A stretch of 64,000 bases of DNA from contig SCFE01000037.1 of NCBI GenBank assembly GCA_004352715.1, positions 1,225,762 to 1,289,761 of the forward strand. The letters are read 5' to 3'. Below, in pieces: positions 24,608 through 35,256 of the stretch. The notes under the pieces are model-generated. The model saw only the letters and a program-made list of their open reading frames with translations, made no database searches and was not told the origin of the DNA. This DNA comes from Hofstenia miamia (lineage: Eukaryota > Xenacoelomorpha > Acoela). How positions within the stretch are numbered: position 1 is the first letter of the stretch; the number at the start of each line of letters is the position of its first letter. The translations under genes were made by a program, and so were the position numbers.

Positions 24608-25073
24608 CTTCTTTCTCGGCATATTGCTGTGACAGAAAATTTAAAATGGGCATGAGAATAAAGATTATAATTTAGCCATTGATTAAAAAAAGTTTTCCAT
24701 TTATGTCAAAAATATGCTTTTGGTTATTAAATGATTAATACCATGCATTCTTAATACCTAAAAAAAATTTTACGCATAGCAGAATTTTAGCAGAATATGT
24801 TTTCCTAATTTCATTTACTCTCTTTATAAATTGATCTCACAACTGAACAACATTGTGTATAAAGCAAAAACATTTTTAAATTTCGAAACAGTGGTGTTTA
24901 GGAATATTATTTAATATTTTTTGATCATGTAGAACAGTCAGTAGACTATTTAAACGCATGTTTTCAGGTTTGATGAATCAATTATTCAGGCATTATATTA
25001 CTAAATATTTTCACTAAGAAATAGTGATAAAATTCTCTTGCAAATGATTCAAATAATGTAGCACTAATGTATA

Positions 25074-25074
<1 letters not shown>
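24605..25074. other. Intergenic, nothing recognised
   Basis: AT-rich, no features seen. Confidence 0.45.

Positions 25075-25105
<31 letters not shown>
25075..25105. repeat. (TA)n microsatellite ending at a single N
   Basis: TA run that stops at an ambiguous base at 25106, immediately before the perfect palindrome. Confidence 0.95.
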
Positions 25106-25106
25106 N

Positions 25107-25150
25107 GGGCTTTAATTAGCACCATAATATATACAACTATTTGATGAAAT

Positions 25151-25198
<48 letters not shown>

Positions 25199-25242
25199 AT
25201 TTCATCAAATAGTTGTATATATTATGGTGCTAATTAAAGCCC
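25107..25242. repeat. 136-bp perfect palindrome centred on (TA)n
   Basis: The left arm starts GGGCTTTAATTAGCACCAT directly after an N at 25106. The right arm ends with its exact reverse complement, ATGGTGCTAATTAAAGCCC. Arms are about 68 bp with no mismatch that I can find, and the centre is a TA tract. Perfect symmetry beginning at an ambiguous base suggests a fold-back assembly artefact; a recent hairpin element is the alternative. Confidence 0.85.
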
Positions 25243-27048
25243 CCTAATTTAGCGCCATTAAAAATAATTTCTTTGGGATTTCTGAAAATAAAAAATTTAA
25301 ATATTGCTATGTTACCATAAGAATTATTCCACAATAATCGATGCAACACAAAAATCTTAAATTTCATACCCCATTAGTTCCTTCCTTGACTTGAATATTT
25401 TTGTTATCAAATTTTCATAAAATGTAAGGATGCATTCAAACATTTTTTGAAGGAAGTCTGTATGAATTGACATAGAGTCACTTTAAAAGATTATGTATTT
25501 TTGCTTCTATGCGATTTCACACTATTTATTAAACTTCATAATTGATGATTTATTTATCTTAAAAAGGTAGTATTTCAGTATTCTGTAGTGGCGGATACAG
25601 AGACCCTTATATAATATAAAAATTTTACCAAAATAAACTACTCAAAGACTACATACCGAAATTCTTCCGTCCCCAATTATTATATTAAATGGTGTGATGA
25701 AATTGTAATTATTTGATGCAGTCAGCACATCATTTATTGGCAACTCCTAAACTATTCTGAATTTTTATGCTTAGTGGCTTGCAAACGAATTGATAACAGG
25801 ATTTTTGAATATTAAAATTACTAATCTGCATTTTTCTTAATCTTAACTTAGATATAAAGAAATTTATCTGAAGAAAGCTATTTCTGGCATATAAACTTAC
25901 TATCTTTGCGTTATGGAGGATTTAGGGTTCAATAGAGGAACAGTTTTTGTATCCAATTTTTAATAATTTAACCACAATGAGTGTATTTCAAAAGCACGAA
26001 ATGCAATGCTCATGAGAAATCGTTGACTGAGTAAATACTGTTTCAGACCTCATTATCAAATTTGAATTTCTAGAAGAATTTAGGCAGCCTTTACTGGTGC
26101 TAATTATTTCAAAATTATTTGAATTTCAATTCATTAAAAAATATAAGTCACTTTTGAAATCAACTTGTAAATTCAAAATTTAAGGATTCATAAATTTCAT
26201 TTGAACAAAAACCAACGTTAACTTTGTACATTTAACCTTGCTAAGTGCAGAATAATGATGAGATCAATATTTTATTTATTTTCATGAGGTAAAGCTGTTG
26301 CTTTAATATACTTATATCTAATTTTTGAATTAATTTCAATATGGCCCATCTTAAATATATAGTTTATTTTCAATAATACAACTATTTTGCAAATGGCTTG
26401 ATGTTTATCCAATTCCATTTCGTATTGAATTAAATGTTTATTATTTTCTTGTTGAATTTTGCTTTCATAGGAACATATCTGATATAGAATATATAGGTTA
26501 AATATTCTTCAATGCAAATTCAGGACTGGTTTTTAAGCAGGTAAGACAAGATCCGATTAGAATTTAGTTGAAATAGTGTTTTATAAGATCACTAAACAAG
26601 CCTCTAAAATATTATGAATAAAATTTTTTAAAAATTCACATTGAATTAGATGAAAATCACAAAATGTTGAGAAGTGTATTGGTACTATATTACTATTGAA
26701 TGTCTTCAAAAATGCAAAAAATTTTTATAGAAAAATATGCATATTATCTACATACTAACTGAAATTTCAAGAAACATTTATTATATTAATAAAACGTTTA
26801 GTTATATGCTAAGTTGATATTCTTAAAGACATAGTGCACAATATTTTTATTAACATTTGGAGTATTAAAAATTTCTGTAAAATTCTTTTTGATTGAATGA
26901 TGCTTCAGGTACCTAAAATATAATATTGAATATTTCTTACTAGATTTTGGACGAAATATTAACATATTAATAATGGGTGTAGATATAATAAATGATAAGA
27001 TTTATAAATTACTGTTTTAATAATATTGGGAATATTATTTGATTTATA
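25243..27048. other. Intergenic, nothing recognised
   Basis: AT-rich sequence without a gene. It is the 3' flank of the minus-strand prohormone gene. Confidence 0.45.
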
Positions 27049-27054
27049 TTTATT
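27049..27054 (-). terminator. Poly(A) signal AATAAA of the prohormone gene
   Basis: On the minus strand AATAAA lies 33 bp after the stop codon at 27088-27090. This supports 27088-27130 being a true terminal exon. Confidence 0.65.
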
Positions 27055-27087
27055 CAACTAAAAAGAAAAAATCAACCTTTGATTCAT

Positions 27088-27130
27088 TTAGTTGAATGGT
27101 TTGATGAGACTGGCGCGTTTATCTTCGTCA
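27088..27130 (-). CDS. Neuropeptide-like precursor, last exon
   Basis: After a minus-strand acceptor (TTTTGTATTTAG, AG at 27132-27131) the exon reads one base, then 13 codons and a TAA: (S)DEDKRASLIKPFN. The upstream exon ends with two bases (AG), so the join gives AGT (Ser) and keeps the frame. The residues start SDEDKR, echoing the SDDDKR that opens the previous exon. After the KR cleavage site comes a last peptide, ASLIKPFN, related in pattern to the repeated SMLKQFH (small-hydrophobic-hydrophobic-K-Q/P-F). The exon is only 43 bp. Phase, splice site, motif echo and the poly(A) signal together make it convincing. Confidence 0.75.
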
Positions 27131-27359
27131 CTAAATACAAAAAAGATTATTAGTCACATACTAATAGACGATGAAATGATAGTTAAGAGTTTGATATCCG
27201 CTTAAATGTATAATAGATATACTAATCAAATTTTGGTGACACTATAGTATACTATAAAAATTATCTTATAAATAATTTGGATATAAAAAAATCGTTATTT
27301 GTATCATAGTAATTGATTTGTGAGCTAGTAAAAATCAGTGATTTATCACAAAAATTTAC

Positions 27360-27656
27360 CTATTGTCAAGATCTCTGTCTTCAAACTGCTTAATAAATGT
27401 TCTTCTGTTCAAAAGATCATTAATATCTCTTGTGGCTAAGTAATCTGGATCACTTCTTTTGTGGAATTGTTTCAGCATGCTTCTTTCAGCAAGTTCGTCT
27501 TCACCTCGTTTGTGGAATTGTTTCAACATACTTCTTTTGTGGAATTGCTTCAACATGCTTCTCTTATTTAATTCCTCTGGAGCACTTCTTTTGTGGAATT
27601 GTTTCAACATACTCTTTTTGTGGAATTGCTTCAGCATGCTTCTTTTGTCATCATCA
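27360..27656 (-). CDS. Neuropeptide-like precursor exon with five SMLKQFH repeats
   Basis: An internal exon of 297 bp, with acceptor CAATTTTTTAG (AG at 27658-27657) and donor AATAG|GTAAAT (GT at 27359-27358). It opens SDDDKR and then runs as 8-9-residue units each ending in basic residues. Five units are SMLKQFH followed by KK or KR. Between and after them lie acidic units ending in NKR, AER, ATR and NRR, and a diverged unit TFIKQFEDR. This is the layout of a secreted prohormone cut by prohormone convertases at dibasic sites. The repeats differ in DNA (AGC/AGT, CTG/TTG, AAG/AAA) but not in protein, showing selection on the peptide. No Gly precedes the KR, so SMLKQFH would not be C-terminally amidated. 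The signal-peptide exon is not visible and must lie at higher coordinates. I do not recognise the peptide family. Confidence 0.8.
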
Positions 27657-28791
27657 CTAAAAAATTGCAATAAATTTAACAATGAGAGGGTTCATGTACA
27701 TGCGCAGGTTTGCTTTACTAGTTAAGAATATGATACCTCAATTTGGTTGTTTTAATAATGAATTCACACATTCTTCATTAATTATATTTATATATATATA
27801 TATATATATATATTAATTATATATATATATTATATATATATTATACTAATTATATATATATATTAATTATATATAAATTGAATAATGTAGTTGATTGCTA
27901 TGACTAGTATGTGAGACACCGATGCATTTAAATTATATTAAAAAGTGTTGAATTGCTTGCTAAGACCAATTTTAGTGCAATAATCTATGAACATCCTTAC
28001 AGCAAAAAAGTGTTTTCATTGCTATATTTTGTCACTGCATGTCATCCATACAAAAAATTATAAAAAAGTTTTAAAGATAGCATTAAACAAAGATTAATGC
28101 ATGTAAGCAAAGGAAAATATTTGATACAAAATTATACTTTCCATCAAGGTTTTTGTAATTATAGAGGTATATGGCTTAGCATTTTATATATCTTAACCCT
28201 TATAAAGTATTTAATTTTAAAATAGTATTGACTTATACAAATGATCAGCAAACTAGAGGAAATACCAAAACAAGAATTTTAAAAATGAAGTCGAAAATTT
28301 TTCAAAATTTATCAATAAATTTGAAATTTATATTTGATTTCTTCATACTCATTTTGGGAAGAACCTGCTATATTCATATAAGAACAAAAGTGTGAAACAA
28401 TAAAGTCAGCCTACGAATTTAGTTGATCACACTTAAAAAAAACATTAGCACTGCGATTGGTAGCTATGTTCACATGAATGAACGATCTATTAATTTCTGC
28501 GACGCATGTGAGTAATGGAAATCTATATTATCCCATAAAACTTCCCAGTCATTAAACACTTGAAAACTAATCATTTCATTCTTCAATACTGCAGCTTCAT
28601 AAATAATGTATTACGGAAAAATGATTAGAATTTGTAGAATATCTAAGTATTATATTTGACGAAATTTTTTATGCATAAAGTATACATAAATATAATGTAT
28701 AATATCATATATAAAGAACTTACTCGGCATTTGTGAAAGAAATTCCTAAATAAACATTTGTCACACACACACATATATATATATATATATA
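27657..28791. other. Upstream intron of the prohormone gene, with TA-rich tracts
   Basis: Contains interrupted (TA)n and TTAATTATATA repeats at about 27785-27880 and a CA/TA tract at 28762-28791 bordering the gap. I searched the minus strand for a signal-peptide exon ending in phase 2 and found none that convinces. Confidence 0.5.
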
Positions 28792-29791
28792 NNNNNNNNN
28801 NNNNNNNNNNNNNNNNNNNNNNNNNNNNNNNNNNNNNNNNNNNNNNNNNNNNNNNNNNNNNNNNNNNNNNNNNNNNNNNNNNNNNNNNNNNNNNNNNNNN
28901 NNNNNNNNNNNNNNNNNNNNNNNNNNNNNNNNNNNNNNNNNNNNNNNNNNNNNNNNNNNNNNNNNNNNNNNNNNNNNNNNNNNNNNNNNNNNNNNNNNNN
29001 NNNNNNNNNNNNNNNNNNNNNNNNNNNNNNNNNNNNNNNNNNNNNNNNNNNNNNNNNNNNNNNNNNNNNNNNNNNNNNNNNNNNNNNNNNNNNNNNNNNN
29101 NNNNNNNNNNNNNNNNNNNNNNNNNNNNNNNNNNNNNNNNNNNNNNNNNNNNNNNNNNNNNNNNNNNNNNNNNNNNNNNNNNNNNNNNNNNNNNNNNNNN
29201 NNNNNNNNNNNNNNNNNNNNNNNNNNNNNNNNNNNNNNNNNNNNNNNNNNNNNNNNNNNNNNNNNNNNNNNNNNNNNNNNNNNNNNNNNNNNNNNNNNNN
29301 NNNNNNNNNNNNNNNNNNNNNNNNNNNNNNNNNNNNNNNNNNNNNNNNNNNNNNNNNNNNNNNNNNNNNNNNNNNNNNNNNNNNNNNNNNNNNNNNNNNN
29401 NNNNNNNNNNNNNNNNNNNNNNNNNNNNNNNNNNNNNNNNNNNNNNNNNNNNNNNNNNNNNNNNNNNNNNNNNNNNNNNNNNNNNNNNNNNNNNNNNNNN
29501 NNNNNNNNNNNNNNNNNNNNNNNNNNNNNNNNNNNNNNNNNNNNNNNNNNNNNNNNNNNNNNNNNNNNNNNNNNNNNNNNNNNNNNNNNNNNNNNNNNNN
29601 NNNNNNNNNNNNNNNNNNNNNNNNNNNNNNNNNNNNNNNNNNNNNNNNNNNNNNNNNNNNNNNNNNNNNNNNNNNNNNNNNNNNNNNNNNNNNNNNNNNN
29701 NNNNNNNNNNNNNNNNNNNNNNNNNNNNNNNNNNNNNNNNNNNNNNNNNNNNNNNNNNNNNNNNNNNNNNNNNNNNNNNNNNNNNNNNNNN
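28792..29791. other. Assembly gap (1000 N) between (TA)n tracts
   Basis: Exactly 1000 N with TA dinucleotides on both sides. The gap probably reflects an unsequenced TA microsatellite; the round size suggests an estimated or default length. Confidence 0.99.
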
Positions 29792-31296
29792 TATATATAT
29801 ATATATATATTGCAAATCAATATGGAATTTAAGAATATTTGTTATTGCTATGTTCTACCGGGTAATTTATTTTTAATCTAGTATATTTTTTTACTCCATT
29901 TACTACAAATCTAAATATTTGTATTCACAAAATTGCAATAAATTAAAGTACCCCGACTAGTTTAATTTTCCAACTGCTGTTATATGAGAGTTGCATATGG
30001 AAATGAAAATGTTATGTATAATAAACAAATATACTGTATCATTGAATTCTTTTCTCACTCACTATTGAGTATCTTATATCCAACCACATGATATGGGCTA
30101 CCCGGGTCATTTCTCTGTATAATTGGATAACAGAAAATATAAGAAGTCTACTATTTTTTCCAATTTAACAAACAACAAGGTACACTTATTTTCTTTGACA
30201 GCTACGGCAGTATGTGATCCATATGCTCTTTTTGACTCCCAGGCAATGTGTCCTTAATTTCCAGCCATGAAGAAAATGACAAGTTGCTTCAATATAACTT
30301 TTAGTATAGATGATTGACTAGTAGTCCATTATTACATTTACAGATGTGCAAGTTTGCAGCAGCGACTCTAAATGCTTGCGCTTATCCAACTTCAATAGTT
30401 CAAGGTTATGCAGCATTTGAATGTTCGTTCCCGCCATAGAATGTCAAAGCACTTCTGCACTTCGAATTAGTACACCACAATCTACAAAGCCACTGGAGAA
30501 AGATGCGATGTAGTGGAATGTATGAACACCTAAATTATTGGTGAAAACTTGATTGATGTCGAGGATGTCCAGTTGAAGATTCAGAAATTACTGGTCTTGT
30601 ATTGATATTTTAGAGTGGTATTACCAGGGTGTACAAATAACGTGAATGACATTTATGTGGCAACAAAAAATCTCGCTTTTCTGCTTTGCAGTAGACCAAT
30701 CTTTAAATGCGCTCACAATAGGTTGCATTCTTTTTACATTGCCAGAGATATGTAAAGTAGGCGGCACACTATGCAACAATACGAAAGAATGATAATTTAC
30801 TGTATGGAGATGAATGGTGATGGTATGCAATCTATTCTAGTAATGCTATATTGGCCACAATTTTGTGAATTTAGTCTTTTACTTGTTTAAAACCATTAAA
30901 ACTTTTCCAACATAATGCTTTGGCAAAAAATATGCTTTAGAGTTTCAATTGGATTACAATTAAAATTCAGAGCTAATACATTTTCCAGAAAAAAATTACA
31001 AAAAATTATCATGTTTTTCATAGTATGTCATAAAATTTATTTATCATGCTTGAAAACGCTATCAGAAAAAACCTTTTCTTAAACCCAAATCAAGCTATTT
31101 AATTTGTATATAAAAGATACCACGTCTTCCTTCCAGTGTTCACTCAAGGCCTTTAGGGGGCATAACTCACCCTCTAATTAAAAACAAATTACCCCCCAGA
31201 TTTGTTGATAAGAACCTCGGCTGGTTGGTACATGAGCCATGTCATGTCGGCTATGAGCTGAAGACAACAAAACAATATCACAATGACACTCAATGT
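29792..31296. other. Intergenic, nothing firmly recognised
   Basis: Positions 30090-30840 are less AT-rich than their surroundings and give a protein-like minus-strand frame at 30621-30830, but with stops before and after and no family recognised. It may be decayed transposon or non-coding RNA sequence. Confidence 0.4.
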
Positions 31297-31833
31297 AGAA
31301 TAGAATAGAATAGAATGTCTTATTAAGTGTAGTACATTGGCATAATTATACACCTCAACAAAAGCTGCTAATACTACACTTAATGCGTCAATAACAACAT
31401 AAAATACACAAAAACTATAAAAACATAACAAAAAAACATGGATATCTTTTAAAGAACTGGAATCCTTTCCATGATGTAGAACCTATTTTAGGGATATATT
31501 GTTTAAGGAGGTAGTTATTAATTTGATTTTTAAATTTAATTCGCTTTTTGATTTCAATTGGTAAGTTATTCCACAGATCAACTGCTGAGCTTAAAAATAA
31601 ATTTTTAAGAAAATACTTCTTGAACTTCATTTTACTGAATTTTTATGTCCTCGAATGATAAGTTGAACACGCATATAGGGGAAATTGCAGTTTACTATAA
31701 TGTGAGCGCTGGTTTGAGATATCCCAAAATTTTATTAATGAAAAGCATCTTATGAAATATGAAGCATCATTAATACNTTACTCCAAGATATTTGAAAGTT
31801 TCAACTTGAGCAATTTTTGCCCCCGAAAAATTT

Positions 31834-31953
31834 AAAATATGTGATCAATGATCTTTATTAAATGGAGACATAACACAGAATTCTGTTTTAGTGGGATTTA
31901 CAGTTAAATTAAGAATATTGAAGTATCTTAGCAATTGAGATAGATTTTTTTCT
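31834..31953. repeat. 120-bp direct repeat inside the LINE, copy 1
   Basis: Matches 32454-32573 with one mismatch (GATCAATG against GATCGATG). Both encode the same piece of the reverse transcriptase on the minus strand. Confidence 0.9.
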
Positions 31954-32453
31954 TTTCGGGAATTTTTTTCAAAAAGACTTCACTTTGTTTTCAAAACACA
32001 CTATTTCGTTTTACGAAAACAACATTTTCATTTATAAACAAACAAACTATTTTAACCCATTTTCGATAATTCGTATGGAAAATATTAAATGTAGAAATTA
32101 AACAAAAAGAGATCACATATTCTCTATACTTAAAGGCGTAATACATAATAAAACCAACCTATATTTTCGGAAAGAGCAAAACATGGGCTATGTATAAAAC
32201 CAAAATTCGCTACCTAAAATTATACATGTAATGTTATTTATTAATATAATTTATAGACACATATGCATTTTTCAAAAATATAATATAATTATACATGTTT
32301 GCAGATTGTTACATCTTTTACCAACTTTTATACGGCTAACTTTTCTTTACACCCTTTTTTGGTTTATATGATTTTTTTCAGGTTGTACACATTTGCTGAC
32401 TGATGCATCTTTTATTGGATTTTCCACATTGTTCACTTTTTGTATGTGTTTAT
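31954..32453. other. 500-bp segment interrupting the LINE
   Basis: Sequence unrelated to reverse transcriptase that separates the two 120-bp copies. It has no coding frame and no clear terminal repeats of its own. It could be an insertion accompanied by a duplication, or a rearranged allele. Confidence 0.6.
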
Positions 32454-32573
32454 AAAATATGTGATCGATGATCTTTATTAAATGGAGACATAACACAGAA
32501 TTCTGTTTTAGTGGGATTTACAGTTAAATTAAGAATATTGAAGTATCTTAGCAATTGAGATAGATTTTTTTCT
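32454..32573. repeat. 120-bp direct repeat inside the LINE, copy 2
   Basis: Partner of 31834-31953. This copy is contiguous with the YADD-containing part of the reverse transcriptase and so is the original position. Confidence 0.9.
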
Positions 32574-32804
32574 AATTTACTAATCGACGTTTCTATTTGA
32601 TGATCATATGTGTTTATACATGTATCGTCAGCATACTGTACTATTCCGCAATCATTGCTTAAACTGCAATTTAAATCATTAACATACAACGAAAAAAACA
32701 GAGGTCCTAAAATCGTACCTTGTGGAACACCATTAGGCCTACGTTTAAATAGCCGATGCGACATATGTTTCTTTGTTTTTTCAGGAATAGTCAACATAAT
32801 ACAA

Positions 32805-32809
<5 letters not shown>

Positions 32810-32831
<22 letters not shown>
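32810..32831. repeat. (TA)n microsatellite
   Basis: TA run at the 5' truncation side of the minus-strand LINE, adjacent to the P-element remnant. Confidence 0.9.
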
Positions 32832-32835
<4 letters not shown>

Positions 32836-32905
32836 CCCTTCTTATAGGTCGGAGTCTAGGTAGAGCACTGCTTTCTTCTACAATCAGCAAGATATTGTAA
32901 TGGCA

Positions 32906-33394
32906 TTTGTACTTTATTCATTAAGTAGAGCATCATACAGTTACTTGTCGGACTATTGCCACCTCCCAGACATTTAAGTATTTCCAAAAAAATACATGCA
33001 CTATATAAAAAACGACAATTTGTATTTAACTATATTTATTATTTCTTCTCTACCTAACAACCAAAAAGCTTGTATTATAAATATAGATGAAATCCATGGT
33101 GCTCCTTGATTTCTGTATCATGGGAGCAATCTATATGGATATTCAACTGATGATGATCCATCACAACTGACTAAAACAATTCTTGCAGTTCCATTAAAGC
33201 TTGTTCTTTATGGAAAATCGTTTATGAGTAAACTATTACCAATTTGTAATTTTACTACAGAATTTGCAATATCAAAAATTACTGAACCATGTACAGCTCT
33301 TGATCATATTGGTGTTAAGATTCTTGGAGTGATTAGCACCAACAATCGGTGCATCAAGCGATGTTTTCAAAGTTTTCATTCTCTCCTGATTTAG
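32906..33394 (+). pseudogene. P-element-like transposase remnant
   Basis: One reading frame, broken by stops at 32975-32977 and about 33107, shows the block order of P-element/THAP9-type transposases. SRASYSYLSDYCHLP corresponds to the 'AYR-x-L-x-x-x-x-LPS' block. INIDEIHGAP carries the first catalytic Asp (DE[IM]). LYHGSNLYGYSTDDDPSQL is the 'G-x-x-x-G' region, and KTILAVPLKLVLYGKSF continues with LLPICNFTTEF. VKILGVISTNNRCIKRCFQSF matches the 'I-x-D-N-x-R-x-N' block, with its Asp replaced by Thr. A TAG ends the frame at 33392-33394. The THAP DNA-binding domain and the C-terminus are not visible. The element is clearly inactive, and its inverted repeats were not found. Confidence 0.7.
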
Positions 33395-33902
33395 TTAGTG
33401 ACTTTTCCTCATTCTATCTTTGAATGATCCAACGCACTTATTGAAATCAGATTCGGAGTTTCTGCAAAAGTGAGTAGCTTCATTTCTATAGTAGCTTTCT
33501 CTACCTTCAGTTTTTTACAAACTGCCATCACCAATTACTGTGCAGAAATCGTCTACGTAAGTCTTAAGTCCGATCGCAGGCTCTCATCAATTCGTATTCT
33601 ACTGATTAGAGATGATTACTTTGAGAGTTCAAACATTTTACTAAATAATTTCTGCAAATTGTTTTTGAAATGTAGTAATAGTAGCATTAGAAAATTAAAC
33701 AAAAAAAATATATTCTAATTTTCTGCTGTTATTAAACCTTAATATATTGCATTATAAGTACCTTGAGTACCTGATCGTGTAGAAGCTGGTATTGCGATAA
33801 ACTTTATAGGCTTGAAGATAAACATGTCTTGAATATATATATAAATTGTACATCTTAATAAAATGTCATTCACTTGGTACTGTTGAAACTCTGTCTTACA
33901 AC
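33395..33902. other. Between transposon remnants; possible degraded LTR
   Basis: Contains AATAAA at 33858-33863 a short distance before the gag-like start. This would suit the end of a 5' LTR at about 33740-33890, but no second LTR was found to prove it. Confidence 0.3.
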
Positions 33903-35215
33903 ATGGTGACAAAATTCGAATCCCAAAAGCCTTCACTATTGGATATAGATTCACTTAACATTACAGAGGAAAGACAGAAGTGGAAACGTGATTTTGCTTT
34001 ATTTCTCGCCACCGAGTTAGACAAAAAGTATGATTTGGTTAGGATTGCGCACCTGCGTCGCACAGGTGGATCTCAAGCCAATGACGTATTTGAAAATTTT
34101 CCCTGGAAACCAACAAAAGACAAGACCAAATTTAGGAATGTTGTCCAAAAATATGATTCAAACTTTACTCGTGTATCCAATGAAACATTTGAAACATTTG
34201 CATTCTTCAACTTAAAACGAGATGGCATGAAAATCGACCAGTTTGTAAATTTGTTTAGAACAAAGTCAAGAATTTGCAATTTTGATCATCTCTGTGATTC
34301 ATTAATTCGTGATAAAGTCGTTTTATCTTTGGAAGATAAAGGGCTCTAACAAAAATTGCTAAGAGACCCTAACCTAGATCTGAGTACGGTAATGCATATT
34401 TGCAAATGTTCAGAAACAGATAAAGAACAATACAGGTCAATATATCCACTTGCAGATCCTGGTAAAATAAAGCAAGATGCTGGCATTGATGCAATTATAA
34501 GTCCAAAAAAACAACTTCAGAATTAGAAGACCAAACTATTCAAAGAACCAATATAAAACAATAATAAATTACCAAAAATGTGGACGACATCCAATGTCCA
34601 GCTTTTGGAAAGTCATGCAATAGATGTCAAAGGCCCACAGCTCAGAAGACACCAGGAAGTGTGCATTGTAGAAGAATCATTATATTCCGTCGACGATGCT
34701 GTGATGCTATAACAACTGTGAATAGTGGGAACACCCAACTATACAAACTAAAGCTACAATAAACAACAAGCCGCTAATCATGAAGGTCGATTCTGGTGCA
34801 CAGTGCAACATTATATCTTTTAAGGATTTCCTTACACTAGGACTACCAAAATCTATGATAAAGGAAACACGTACCAGATTATCAGGCTACGGCGGTAACA
34901 CAATCCCAATTAAGGGTTATTGCAGTCTTCCAGTGATACTTGGTAAGCAACAGCACAAATCAAAGGTAAAATTTATGGTGTCGCGTAATAGTGTTATGCC
35001 GATACTTGGACTACAAACGATATACTAGTCAAATTTTTAAGAACTCCCTAATACACTCCTTTACAACTTCAAACTTGAGGACGAAACAAAATTTTCCCAA
35101 TCGGCCAGGTCGGATGTAAGTAAATCCAAGACGCAAATATCTTCCGGACCTAATAATCAAGATGTGTTTTCTGAATTTTTAGATGTTTTTAGTGGAATCT
35201 CCCGTCTCTCTATGT
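33903..35215 (+). mobile_element. Ty3/Gypsy-like retrotransposon fragment (gag-protease, truncated)
   Basis: A gag-like frame starts at ATG 33903 and runs to an in-frame TAA at 34347-34349, beyond which the same frame continues with gag-like sequence (DPNLDLSTV, then KCSE). Next comes a zinc-knuckle region in shifted frames (KCGRHP, then CPAFGKSCNRCQ at about 34600). The retropepsin at 34780-35028 has the catalytic triad KVDSGAQCNII and ends in ILGLQ. After another stop, DVFSEFLDVFSGI at about 35160-35200 matches the leader of the Gypsy reverse transcriptase. The frame then ends at a (TA)n tract, so RT, RNase H and integrase are lost. Several stops and frameshifts mean it is dead. Confidence 0.75.
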
Positions 35216-35218
35216 ATA

Positions 35219-35254
<36 letters not shown>
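35216..35254. repeat. (TA)n microsatellite at the Gypsy truncation point
   Basis: TA run where the retrotransposon sequence stops. Confidence 0.9.

Positions 35255-35256
<2 letters not shown>

Larger units (their letters stand above)
31297..32890 (-). mobile_element. Non-LTR retrotransposon fragment (Jockey/CR1-like), 5'-truncated
   Basis: Read on the minus strand, 32760-32455 encodes reverse transcriptase motifs: GVPQGTILGPLFF (motif B), then QYADDT with the YADD catalytic pair, then NPTKTEF. Further 3', around 31780-31834, comes the FKYLGV-type block, and at 31415-31600 AVDLWNNLPIEIK, a typical C-terminal block of this class. The 3' end carries a short tandem tail, (AGAAT)n on the plus strand at 31297-31316. 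Stops and an interruption show it is dead. A 120-bp piece is present twice (31834-31953 and 32454-32573), split by about 500 bp of unrelated sequence. The endonuclease domain is missing. Confidence 0.8.

Noticed and set aside
27430-27725. Plus-strand Cys/Phe-rich frames opposite the prohormone exon
   Set aside because: They are antisense shadows of the SMLKQFH repeats. The minus-strand frame has splice sites, dibasic sites and silent-only variation.
27732-27790. Candidate signal-peptide exon for the prohormone (donor GAG|GTATCA, phase 2)
   Set aside because: Only 12 codons from the nearest ATG, with a stop just upstream and no hydrophobic core.
28643-29876. Long open frames across the 28.8-29.8 kb region
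   Set aside because: They consist of N translated as unknown residues flanked by TA repeats (Ile-Tyr runs). The same applies to frames over the gaps at 38960, 44994 and 55913.
30621-30830. Minus-strand frame at 30.6-30.8 kb
   Set aside because: No family, no splice support, and stops nearby; may be decayed repeat sequence.
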